The notes under the pieces were generated by a model. That model was not told the DNA's origin. It ran no database searches and saw only the letters and a program-made list of their open reading frames with translations. 64,000 nt of DNA. It comes from Fusibacter_C sp942493125 (lineage in GTDB: Bacteria > Bacillota > Clostridia > Peptostreptococcales > Acidaminobacteraceae). The DNA lies in contig OW818667.1 of NCBI GenBank assembly GCA_942493125.1, positions 2,170,001 to 2,234,000 of the forward strand, written 5' to 3'. A program made the position numbers and the translations under genes. Below are positions 1 through 8,691 of the stretch, piece by piece (position 1 is the first letter of the stretch; the number at the start of each line of letters is the position of its first letter).

Positions 1-2869
<2,869 letters not shown>

Positions 2870-2970
2870 CTTTTATAAAAACAGTGAAATGTCGAACTTA
2901 TATGCAATTTTCAGGGTACAAACCTTGAGATAAGAGATAAGAATTTGATCGTTTCGACTCGTGAGAGCGG

Positions 2971-3036
2971 CATACGCCCCCTCCTGGCAACCATCGTTGC
3001 CTATGTCGGGTTCGAAAAATCAATGATTTTTCTCAT
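2971..3036 (+). repeat. Two-hairpin repeat, copy A (23S-5S spacer)
   Basis: Copy of a ~65-bp element: CCCCTCCT, a short hairpin (here GGCAAC/GTTGCC), TATGTCGGG, then a second hairpin (AAAAATCA/TGATTTTT) ending TCTCAT. It abuts the 5' end of the 5S gene and would be transcribed in the pre-rRNA. Related copies lie at 3251, 3324, 3604 and 3728. The strand is arbitrary. Confidence 0.75.
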
Positions 3037-3037
3037 A

Positions 3038-3155
3038 TCCAGTGATGATGGCGGAGGGGCCACACCTGTTCCCATACCGAACACAGAAGTAAAGTCCTCC
3101 AGCGTCGAGGGTACTTGGCGGGCAGCTGCCTGGGAGAGTAGAACGTTGCTGGTTC
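3038..3155 (+). rRNA. 5S ribosomal RNA
   Basis: About 118 nt. Contains the typical 5S core ACCTGTTCCCATACCGAACA near 3064 and the 3' segment GGGAGAGTAGAACGTTGCTGG. The terminal stem pairs CCAG at the 5' end with CTGG at the 3' end. A perfect Rho-independent terminator follows directly, so this is the functional 5S of the operon. The ends are estimated to within a few bases. Confidence 0.95.
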
Positions 3156-3160
3156 CAAAA

Positions 3161-3197
3161 AAAGAAGTTCAATCTTAGGATTGGACTTCTTTTTCTT
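3161..3197 (+). terminator. rRNA operon terminator
   Basis: Stem AAAGAAGTTCAATC / GATTGGACTTCTTT (one G-T pair) with loop TTAG, followed by a T-rich tract. It is placed immediately after the 5S. An identical copy follows the 5S fragment at 3504. Confidence 0.92.
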
Positions 3198-3198
3198 T

Positions 3199-3243
3199 AA
3201 TCAATAGTTCATTATGTACATAGCAAAAGCAAGAAATACATAC
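3199..3243 (+). repeat. Post-terminator direct repeat, copy 1
   Basis: A ~44-bp AT-rich stretch beginning AATCAATAGTTCATTATG is repeated essentially without change at 3541-3584. Together with the duplicated 5S 3' part and terminator it marks a segmental duplication of the 5S tail, of which the fragment at 3391 is the other copy. Confidence 0.85.
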
Positions 3244-3250
3244 GCAAATA

Positions 3251-3300
3251 CATGCCCCTCCTAGAAAACTTCGTTTTCCTATGTCGGGTGAGAATCGACA
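3251..3300 (+). repeat. Two-hairpin repeat, copy B (partial)
   Basis: First half of the element, with CCCCTCCT and a variant first hairpin AGAAAAC-TTC-GTTTTCCT, then TATGTCGGGTGAGAA. It ends before the second hairpin. The first stem has changed both arms relative to copies A, C and F. Confidence 0.7.
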
Positions 3301-3323
3301 ATTTCAAGTTAACGTAAAAGCGA

Positions 3324-3390
3324 CATATGCCCCCTCCTGGCAATTTCATTGCCTACGTCGGGTGAGAAAAATGTGATGCATTTTTCTCAT
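3324..3390 (+). repeat. Two-hairpin repeat, copy C
   Basis: Full copy. The first stem is GGCAAT/ATTGCC, a compensatory change from GGCAAC/GTTGCC in copy A. The second hairpin is AAAAATG-TGATG-CATTTTT. It directly abuts the truncated 5S at 3391, as copy A abuts the intact 5S. Confidence 0.75.
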
Positions 3391-3498
3391 AAGTCCTCCA
3401 GCGTCGAGGGTACTTGGCGGGCAGCTGTAGGATGCATAGGCGAGCAGTAACCGAAGGTTACGACCAACCCCATGGGAGAGTAGAACGTTGCTGGTTCC
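3391..3498 (+). pseudogene. Truncated 5S rRNA fragment with internal insertion
   Basis: Starts at AAGTCCTCCAGCGTCGAGGG, so the 5' ~50 nt of 5S are missing and replaced by repeat copy C. After GGCGGGCAGCTG, about 43 nt of foreign sequence interrupts it. The insert carries its own hairpin, GTAACC-GAA-GGTTAC. The 5S 3' end GGGAGAGTAGAACGTTGCTGGTTCC then resumes, with the same terminator as the intact gene. It cannot fold as a normal 5S. Confidence 0.88.
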
Positions 3499-3503
3499 AA
3501 AAA

Positions 3504-3540
3504 AAAGAAGTTCAATCTTAGGATTGGACTTCTTTTTCTT
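3504..3540 (+). terminator. Duplicated rRNA-type terminator
   Basis: Same stem, TTAG loop and T tract as at 3161-3197. It belongs to the duplicated 5S tail. Confidence 0.85.
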
Positions 3541-3584
3541 TAATCAATAGTTCATTATGTACATAGCAAAAGCAAGAAATACAT
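3541..3584 (+). repeat. Post-terminator direct repeat, copy 2
   Basis: Matches 3199-3243 base for base as far as I can read. It shows that the duplication extends past the terminator. Confidence 0.85.
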
Positions 3585-3603
3585 AAAAATTACACATTAT
3601 AAA

Positions 3604-3698
3604 CATGTCCCTCCTAGAAAACTGCGTTTTCCCATGTCGGGTGAGAAAAATGCTTTGCATTTTCTCATTAAACTTCGTTTTCCTATGTGAGAGAAAAT
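3604..3698 (+). repeat. Two-hairpin repeat, copies D and partial E
   Basis: Copy D (3604-3670) has first stem GAAAAC/GTTTTC and second hairpin AAAATGC-TTT-GCATTTT. It is followed at once by a remnant (3671-3698) that keeps only AACTTCGTTTTCCTATGT and GAGAGAAAA. The pattern is of nested or sequential copies rather than a regular array. Confidence 0.65.
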
Positions 3699-3727
3699 AC
3701 GACTATTTAAACTTGACGTTAAAGTGG

Positions 3728-3791
3728 CATATGCCCCTCCTGGCAACTGCGTTGCCTATGTCGGGTGAGAAAAATGCTTGCATTTTTCTCA
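3728..3791 (+). repeat. Two-hairpin repeat, copy F
   Basis: Cleanest copy: CCCCTCCT, GGCAAC-TGC-GTTGCC, TATGTCGGGTGAG, AAAAATGC-TT-GCATTTTT, CTCATT. A further CACATTTTTCTCATT follows and supplies the stop codon and last codons of the minus-strand gene that ends at 3793. Confidence 0.75.
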
Positions 3792-3792
3792 T

Positions 3793-4401
3793 TCACATTT
3801 TTCTCATTATCAATTTCCCTTTCTTTATAAGGACAATGATTGTGGCAAAGATTATTAATGTGACAATTAAATAGAGATACCAAAGTATATTGTTATCATC
3901 GCCATAAGTAATGACCTCTGGACCTCCAAGTGGGACATCTAAGGGGACTTCTCTTTCTGGATAGGTTATTGTAGCAGCATAACTCGTATTAGAGCCTGAC
4001 GTTGAACTGATTATCAGAACGTAGTTCGCAGGTTCAACTGTAAAAGAGCCCGAATCTCCATTAAAATTTAAACCACTTATTGTCGCCAATGGCTTATACT
4101 TACCATTATAAGTGATCTCGATATCCAAAGTACCAGGTGTAATCACATTCAGGACATGTGTCACGATAGTCGTTTTTTTGTTGAGTGTGCCTTGAATGAC
4201 TTCAACATCACGGACCCATTTGGTATCAGGTCCCAAATCGACTGTAGTCTCCTCAAGATTTTGCTCTGTTGTAGATATTGGTGGGGGTGAGAGGTTTTCA
4301 GCATATGAAAGACAACTCAATGAAAGCATTGTAATTAGTAAAGCAAAAGTAAAAATGGTTACCAATGTCCGTTTTAAGGTAGTGAATGAGCTTGCCTTCA
4401 T
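3793..4401 (-). CDS. Secreted, C-terminally membrane-anchored protein of unknown function
   Basis: 202 aa, family not recognised. An N-terminal signal peptide (about residues 10-34, ending SLSCLSYAEN) is followed by a Thr/Pro-rich stretch and a predicted extracellular beta-rich region of about 120 residues. A single C-terminal membrane helix (about 170-192, LWYLYLIVTLIIFATIIVLI) and a short Lys/Arg tail LIMRKM complete it. This topology would leave the middle outside the cell, anchored at the C-terminus. It is transcribed alone, towards the rRNA operon. Oddity: the last codons and the TGA stop lie in a TTTTTCTCAT tract shared with the adjacent hairpin repeat, so the C-terminus may have been remodelled by repeat insertion. 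The ATG at 4401 precedes the Lys-rich signal sequence. Confidence 0.7.
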   Translation of the reverse strand: MKASSFTTLKRTLVTIFTFALLITMLSLSCLSYAENLSPPPISTTEQNLEETTVDLGPDTKWVRDVEVIQGTLNKKTTIVTHVLNVITPGTLDIEITYNGKYKPLATISGLNFNGDSGSFTVEPANYVLIISSTSGSNTSYAATITYPEREVPLDVPLGGPEVITYGDDNNILWYLYLIVTLIIFATIIVLIKKGKLIMRKM

Positions 4402-4641
4402 GGCTTCGCCTCCGCAACATCTGTGAACTCAAATCTCTAATATGTATGATTCAACAGTAAAAAGTAGAATATGTGTGGCATATTATGTATACCCGGTGCC
4501 AATATTTCAAAACACTGGAAATCATTGGATAGCGTAGCGCAATTTGATTTGACACACCATGTTTTAATCGTTAAAATGATAATGACAGACTGCGTTCATA
4601 TCTCGTGAAATCAGGCTACAATGAAAAACTCGGAGGAAACT

Positions 4642-5340
4642 ATGGATCTTTTTGATCAAAAGAAAGAGAATAAATCTTTAACATCGCTCATTTTCGAGAA
4701 AATTCGTGAGGACATACTCAATGGTAGGTATGTGTCTGGTGATAAATTAGTAGAGATAAAGTTGGCAGATGAACTTGGTGTAAGCAGAACGCCTGTTAGA
4801 GAAGCATTAAAACAGCTTGAGCTTGATGGTTTGGTTGACAATATTCCAAATAGGGGCGTCGTTGTCAAAGGCATAAGCAAAGAAGATATTGATGACATCC
4901 TTACAATCAGATTATGTATTGAAGGGTTGGTTGGTCAATGGGCTGCTGAACGCGTCACAGATCAAGAGGTTAAAGAGCTTGAAGAGATCTTCGATTTGAT
5001 GGAATTCTATTCGACTAAAGGTGATGTCGACAAATTGTTCGAACTTAACACAAAATTCCATGAAACATTATATCAAATTACAAAAAGCAGATACCTTGAG
5101 AGTGTGTTAAACGATTTTCAGCTCTTTATCAAAACAGCAAGAAACAATTCATTGAGATCAGATGGTCGTTTAAAAGATGCCTTAGAAGAACACCGTATCA
5201 TCGTTGCTGCAATAAAAAATCACGATGTGAATGCAACGCGCAATGCGCTAATAAATCACATTTCGAATTCAAATGAAAATATTAAAAAAATTGTGAAAAT
5301 AGAAGAAGATAGAATCAAAAATTTAGCGGATAACATTTAG
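4642..5340 (+). CDS. GntR/FadR-family (FCD) transcriptional regulator
   Basis: 232 aa DNA-binding regulator. The N-terminal winged helix (about 10-75) carries the classic GntR pattern GVSRTPVREALKQLELDGLV. The C-terminal all-helical FCD ligand domain (about 80-210) shows the usual acid/His positions (NTKFHETLY, EEHRIIV, LINHIS) that bind a metal or carboxylate in this family. I choose ATG 4642, 5 nt after GGAGG (4632-4636); the upstream in-frame ATG at 4621 has no ribosome site. FCD regulators commonly sense small organic acids or sugars. No catabolic gene is next to it, so its target and ligand are unknown. The following niaR starts 50 nt downstream and could be co-transcribed. Confidence 0.88.
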   Translation: MDLFDQKKENKSLTSLIFEKIREDILNGRYVSGDKLVEIKLADELGVSRTPVREALKQLELDGLVDNIPNRGVVVKGISKEDIDDILTIRLCIEGLVGQWAAERVTDQEVKELEEIFDLMEFYSTKGDVDKLFELNTKFHETLYQITKSRYLESVLNDFQLFIKTARNNSLRSDGRLKDALEEHRIIVAAIKNHDVNATRNALINHISNSNENIKKIVKIEEDRIKNLADNI

Positions 5341-5390
5341 CAAAACAAGCATAAAGATCAGTGAACTTACTGTCGTAATTAGGAGGATCT

Positions 5391-5903
5391 ATGTCAGAAG
5401 AAAGAAGACGTTTACTCGTCGAGAAGTTGACACAATCAGCTGATCCAGTTACGGGCTCGGATTTGGCAGAGATGTTTGGAGTCTCTAGACAAGTGATTGT
5501 TCAAGACATTGCCATCATACGGGCAAAAGGTGTACCTGTTCTAGCAACATCAAATGGCTATTTAATTCAAAATAAGAATGCAAAAGATAAGTTAATCAAA
5601 ACATTTGTATCAAAACATAATGGTTTCGAGCGCATGGAAGAAGAGCTTTTAATCATCATAGATTATGGTGGGAAAATTATCGATGTTATTGTGGAACATC
5701 CAGTTTATGGTGAAATTGTAGGTACATTGCTCATTTCTTCGCGGGAGGATGTTACAAAATTCGTGGAGAAAGTGAAAACGACCGATTCTAAACCATTGGC
5801 ATCACTCACTAAGGGTGACCATATTCATACGATTGAAGTACCAAGTGAGAAAGTGTTTTTATTGATTATGAAAGAACTCAAAGAAAAAGGGTTTGTTGAT
5901 TAA
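5391..5903 (+). CDS. niaR: NiaR-type nicotinate-responsive repressor (HTH_11 + 3H domain)
   Basis: 170 aa. The N-terminal HTH_11 (about 5-60; GSDLAEMFGVSRQVIVQDIA) is followed by a 3H domain (about 70-168). The conserved histidines are visible in IVEHPVYGEI and GDHIHTIEVP. In Bacillus and Clostridia this architecture is NiaR/YrxA, which represses NAD synthesis and niacin-uptake genes when nicotinic acid is present. Start ATG follows AGGAGG. A terminator (5961) and a 12-bp palindrome (5988) separate it from the next gene. No NAD biosynthesis gene lies in the window, so the regulon is inferred from the family only. Confidence 0.9.
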   Translation: MSEERRRLLVEKLTQSADPVTGSDLAEMFGVSRQVIVQDIAIIRAKGVPVLATSNGYLIQNKNAKDKLIKTFVSKHNGFERMEEELLIIIDYGGKIIDVIVEHPVYGEIVGTLLISSREDVTKFVEKVKTTDSKPLASLTKGDHIHTIEVPSEKVFLLIMKELKEKGFVD

Positions 5904-5960
5904 AGTAAAACTATGAAAAATAAAAGTAAATGATATTGAGTGATATTTAATGATGTTTGC

Positions 5961-5985
5961 AAAGGAGAGGCTTCTCCTTTTTTTT
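5961..5985 (+). terminator. Terminator after niaR
   Basis: Perfect 8-bp stem AAAGGAGA / TCTCCTTT, loop GGCT, then a T run that ends just before the palindrome at 5988. Confidence 0.85.
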
Positions 5986-5987
5986 GG

Positions 5988-5999
5988 TGTCAAGTGACA
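5988..5999. promoter_or_regulatory. Candidate operator upstream of the PTS_EIIC-like gene
   Basis: Perfect inverted repeat TGTCA-AG-TGACA, 44 nt before the start codon of the membrane protein gene and just after the niaR terminator. It could be a NiaR or other repressor site. I could not match it with confidence to a known consensus. Confidence 0.4.
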
Positions 6000-6042
6000 A
6001 TACATGTGAATTGCCACAAAGCTAGAAAGGAATGATGATACT

Positions 6043-7071
6043 ATGAAAATTAGAAACTATTTAACAAAAACACTAAATGGAATGGCACTTGGCTTATTTT
6101 CATCTTTGATAATAGGACTCATTTTGAAACAAATAGGTGAACTCGCTGGGATTGAAATTTTGGCTAATTTCGGAAAATATGCGCAAGTTATGATGGGTCC
6201 TGCAATTGGTGCTGCAGTTGCCTATAGCGTAAAAGCATCGCCGCTCGGCATCTTTGCATCTATGGTTGCAGGCGCAATAGGTGCAGGTAGTATCAAGTTT
6301 TTGGATGCTGGACAGATGGCGATTACGATAGGTGAACCGATGGGCGCCTTTGTTTCAGGTTTGATTGCCGCTGAATTTTCTAAGCTAATTGCAGGTAAGA
6401 CAAAAGTGGATATCGTTCTCGTTCCAGCTGCGACGATCATAGTAGGTGGTCTTGTAGGAATAACCATAAGTCCTGTAATTGCGAGCTTAATGAAGGCACT
6501 AGGCCAGGTAATCAATACAGCCACTGAGCTTCAACCTATTCCAATGGGCATCATTGTAGCTGTTATCATGGGCATTGTACTGACATTGCCTATTAGTAGT
6601 GCAGCTTTGGCAATCTCACTTGGTCTATCTGGAATTGCGGGGGGTGCATCACTCGTTGGCTGCTGTTGTAATATGATTGGATTTGCTGCGATTAGTTATA
6701 GAGAAAATGGTTTTGGTGGCGCAATCGCTCAAGGTTTAGGCACATCAATGCTGCAAGTTCCAAATATCATAAAGAATCCGAAAATATGGATCCCGCCGAT
6801 CATTGCAAGTGCGATACTGGGTCCCGTCAGTACGACGCTACTTAAAATGGAGAGCAACAGCGTTGGTGCTGGTATGGGTACAAGCGGTCTCGTCGGACAA
6901 TTTGGCGCTTATGCCGAAATGTCGGACACAGTTAGTACTGCGACATTCTTTGCCATGGTTGCTGCAATGCACTTTATATTGCCAGCAATAATATCTTTAG
7001 TGATCAGTGAATGGATGCGTAAGAAAAACTGGATAAAATTTGGTGATATGAAACTCGAGGGTAACAAATAA
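6043..7071 (+). CDS. PTS_EIIC_2-family membrane protein
   Basis: 342 aa, about ten hydrophobic segments over the whole length, Gly/Ala rich. The overall sequence, including the Cys-rich stretch LVGCCCNMIGFAAISYRENG (about residues 206-225) and the conserved Gly-rich loops, resembles the PTS_EIIC_2 (pfam13303) group. That group is annotated as sugar-transport PTS subunit IIC, but its substrates are poorly known. No EIIA or EIIB gene is adjacent, so transport by phosphorylation is doubtful from context. It is transcribed alone between a palindromic candidate operator and a bidirectional terminator. The start ATG has a suitable AGAAAGGA upstream. Confidence 0.8.
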   Translation: MKIRNYLTKTLNGMALGLFSSLIIGLILKQIGELAGIEILANFGKYAQVMMGPAIGAAVAYSVKASPLGIFASMVAGAIGAGSIKFLDAGQMAITIGEPMGAFVSGLIAAEFSKLIAGKTKVDIVLVPAATIIVGGLVGITISPVIASLMKALGQVINTATELQPIPMGIIVAVIMGIVLTLPISSAALAISLGLSGIAGGASLVGCCCNMIGFAAISYRENGFGGAIAQGLGTSMLQVPNIIKNPKIWIPPIIASAILGPVSTTLLKMESNSVGAGMGTSGLVGQFGAYAEMSDTVSTATFFAMVAAMHFILPAIISLVISEWMRKKNWIKFGDMKLEGNK

Positions 7072-7104
7072 ATATAAATGAATTTATGCTAGTAAATCAA
7101 TAAA

Positions 7105-7141
7105 AAAAGCATTGTAGAGCAACACGCTTTACAATGCTTTA
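7105..7141. terminator. Bidirectional terminator
   Basis: AAAGCATTGTA / TACAATGCTTT inverted repeat with A- and T-runs on both sides, between two converging genes. Its downstream arm overlaps the stop codon of the minus-strand gene. Confidence 0.85.
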
Positions 7142-7312
7142 TTTTACTTTTGGCTCAAAAGCGTTGCATGGCGCACCTGATGAGCGATAGACAACTTCTG
7201 AAGGCATGATCCGCGACTTGAAGCCAAATTTTCTGCAACCCATAGGATTGTTGTTGTCCCAAGTGACATAATAATTTTTACACAGTTTGCAATTGATTCT
7301 TATCTCTGACAT
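7139..7312 (-). CDS. Small cysteine-containing conserved protein (57 aa)
   Basis: 57 aa. Begins MSEIRINCKLCKNYYVTWD and has four cysteines at about 8, 11, 26 and 49 (CxxC ... C ... C), suggesting a small zinc-binding fold. Similar 55-60 aa proteins (CxxC-Y-Y-TWD-PxGCxxFGFKS-MPS pattern) are widespread in Firmicutes and are often labelled 'uracil-DNA glycosylase' by automatic transfer. The length is far too short for that enzyme and I see no glycosylase motif, so I do not accept the label. AGAGG precedes the ATG. It is divergent from murI. Confidence 0.8.
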   Translation of the reverse strand: MSEIRINCKLCKNYYVTWDNNNPMGCRKFGFKSRIMPSEVVYRSSGAPCNAFEPKVK

Positions 7313-7418
7313 ATCAACCTCTTAGCAATAAATATTAGAACCTTTTATCCTTGCATTATACAGCGAATTCGATTGCTTATCAATCATGCCTAAAGATGTA
7401 AATCCGATAAATATATGC

Positions 7419-7424
7419 TATAAT
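7419..7424 (+). promoter_or_regulatory. -10 box of the murI promoter
   Basis: TATAAT, no clear -35. Transcription would begin near 7431, just before the proposed murI start. This argues against the upstream in-frame TTG at 7424, which overlaps this box. Confidence 0.6.
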
Positions 7425-7456
7425 TGAATATATATAAAAAAATGGTGGTGCTTGGT

Positions 7457-8239
7457 TTGAATAAAAAAAGTAAAATTGGTATTTTTGATTCAGGTCTTGG
7501 TGGCTTATCTGTGTTACATACGCTCAGTGAATTGTTGCCGAACGAGTCCTTTATATATATCGGCGATTCGAAAAATGCCCCATATGGAACGAAAACGAAA
7601 GAAGAAGTCTTCGAATTATCTAAGAAGATCTGTGATGACTTAGTTGCATATGACGTTAAGGCAATTGTCATTGCGTGTAACACTGCAACAAGCGCTGCTG
7701 TTACACAATTAAGGGATTTGTATAGCATCCCTATCATCGGTATGGAACCGGCTATAAAACCCGCTTTGAAACAGTCTTCTGGACCAGTGGTGGTGATCGC
7801 AACAGAGATGACTTTAAAGGAAGAGAAATTCTTGAAACTTGTCGACAGTTTGGATGATGGTTATCGCATTGTGAAATTACCAGCACCTGAGTGGGTGGAT
7901 TGTGTCGAAAACCATATGACTGATGGTCATTATGTTGAAACCTGTGTTGATTCCTTTTTATCGCAGCATATTCCGAAAGCTCAGAATATCGTCCTTGGTT
8001 GTACACATTATATTTTTCTTAAGGATTATATTTCAAGTTATTATGGTGATAAAATAGAAATATTTGATGGCAATGTAGGCACGGCGCTACAACTTAAAAA
8101 CACGTTGGAATCTCTAAACTGTTTGGCAGACGAATATGAAACGGCGGATTCTGCAAGGATCGTTGTCTTCAACACAAAATCGGAGGAAAATGTAACCAAA
8201 TCATATAATATGTTGGCTGCATTGGGAAAGGGTATCTAA
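7457..8239 (+). CDS. murI: Glutamate racemase
   Basis: Converts L- to D-glutamate for peptidoglycan in the cytosol. About 260 aa, normal for the family. Seen: IGIFDSGLGGLSVL at the N-terminus, DSKNAPYG, the first catalytic cysteine in VIACNTATSAA, and the second in VLGCTHYIFL, with FDGNVGTALQL near the end. The start is uncertain. TTG 7457 has GGTGGTG 6 nt upstream and leaves the usual short N-terminus; ATG 7442 is the alternative (+5 aa). It is first gene of a tight co-directional set, with the next start directly after its stop. Confidence 0.93.
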   Translation: MNKKSKIGIFDSGLGGLSVLHTLSELLPNESFIYIGDSKNAPYGTKTKEEVFELSKKICDDLVAYDVKAIVIACNTATSAAVTQLRDLYSIPIIGMEPAIKPALKQSSGPVVVIATEMTLKEEKFLKLVDSLDDGYRIVKLPAPEWVDCVENHMTDGHYVETCVDSFLSQHIPKAQNIVLGCTHYIFLKDYISSYYGDKIEIFDGNVGTALQLKNTLESLNCLADEYETADSARIVVFNTKSEENVTKSYNMLAALGKGI

Positions 8240-8482
8240 ATGGATCCGAAACTGATTGAATTAGTTAACGATAAACTCCGTCTCATCTTGGATGAGGCGG
8301 TTTTTGATGAACAATCTGAATTGATTTTCAAGTTCCATTATGGAATAGATTGTAAGCGATTGGAACCAAAAGCGATTTCAAAAGAATTGAAAGTGTCACT
8401 TAAAAAAATGAAAATAGAACTCATAAGAATTGATAATAAAGTGTTCAATATTTTGAAGAAACACGACTTGTTCACTTTTTAA
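8240..8482 (+). CDS. Small sigma-70 region-4-like helix-turn-helix protein
   Basis: 80 aa, abutting the murI stop. The C-terminal two thirds (ELIFKFHYGIDCKRLEPKAI, then SKELKVSLKKMKIELIRIDN) follow the pattern of sigma-factor region 4 (LRxRYGL...LEEIGKELGVSxERVRQIE). This suggests a small HTH protein that binds DNA or RNA polymerase. There is no region 2, so it is not a full sigma factor. The function is unknown; its context is wall and amino-acid metabolism. The similarity is by eye and moderate. Confidence 0.72.
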   Translation: MDPKLIELVNDKLRLILDEAVFDEQSELIFKFHYGIDCKRLEPKAISKELKVSLKKMKIELIRIDNKVFNILKKHDLFTF

Positions 8483-8514
8483 TTGATGATTGATGATATA
8501 AAGTTGAGGTAAAA

Positions 8515-8691
8515 ATGTCTGTGATCGATTGGTTTTTTGTTGGTATCGTCGTTCTGTTTTTCGCGGTCATCATGTTTTTTTCATGGTCCGATCTGGTGCG
8601 CGATATACTGTATTATAAAGATAAGAAAAAGAATGTCAAAAGCATGGAAGCACACTTAAAAAATAAAAAAAGAACGAGTAAAAGACCATGA
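8515..8691 (+). CDS. 58-aa single-pass membrane protein
   Basis: Starts ATG 8515 (GAGGT upstream). It has one N-terminal membrane helix (about 4-25: DWFFVGIVVLFFAVIMFFSW) and a strongly basic tail (KDKKKN, KNKKRTSKRP). Its stop overlaps the next start (ATGA), the signature of translational coupling with the decarboxylase gene. The family is not recognised. The basic cytosolic tail could bind nucleic acid, lipid head groups or a partner. Confidence 0.7.
   Translation: MSVIDWFFVGIVVLFFAVIMFFSWSDLVRDILYYKDKKKNVKSMEAHLKNKKRTSKRP

Noticed and set aside
2971..3791. A CRISPR-like array
   Set aside because: Copies vary in length, pair internally, have irregular spacing and no unique spacers of equal size; no cas genes are nearby.
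7139..7312. Naming the 57-aa protein uracil-DNA glycosylase
   Set aside because: Too short and lacking glycosylase motifs; the name is a propagated label for this small Cys-containing family.
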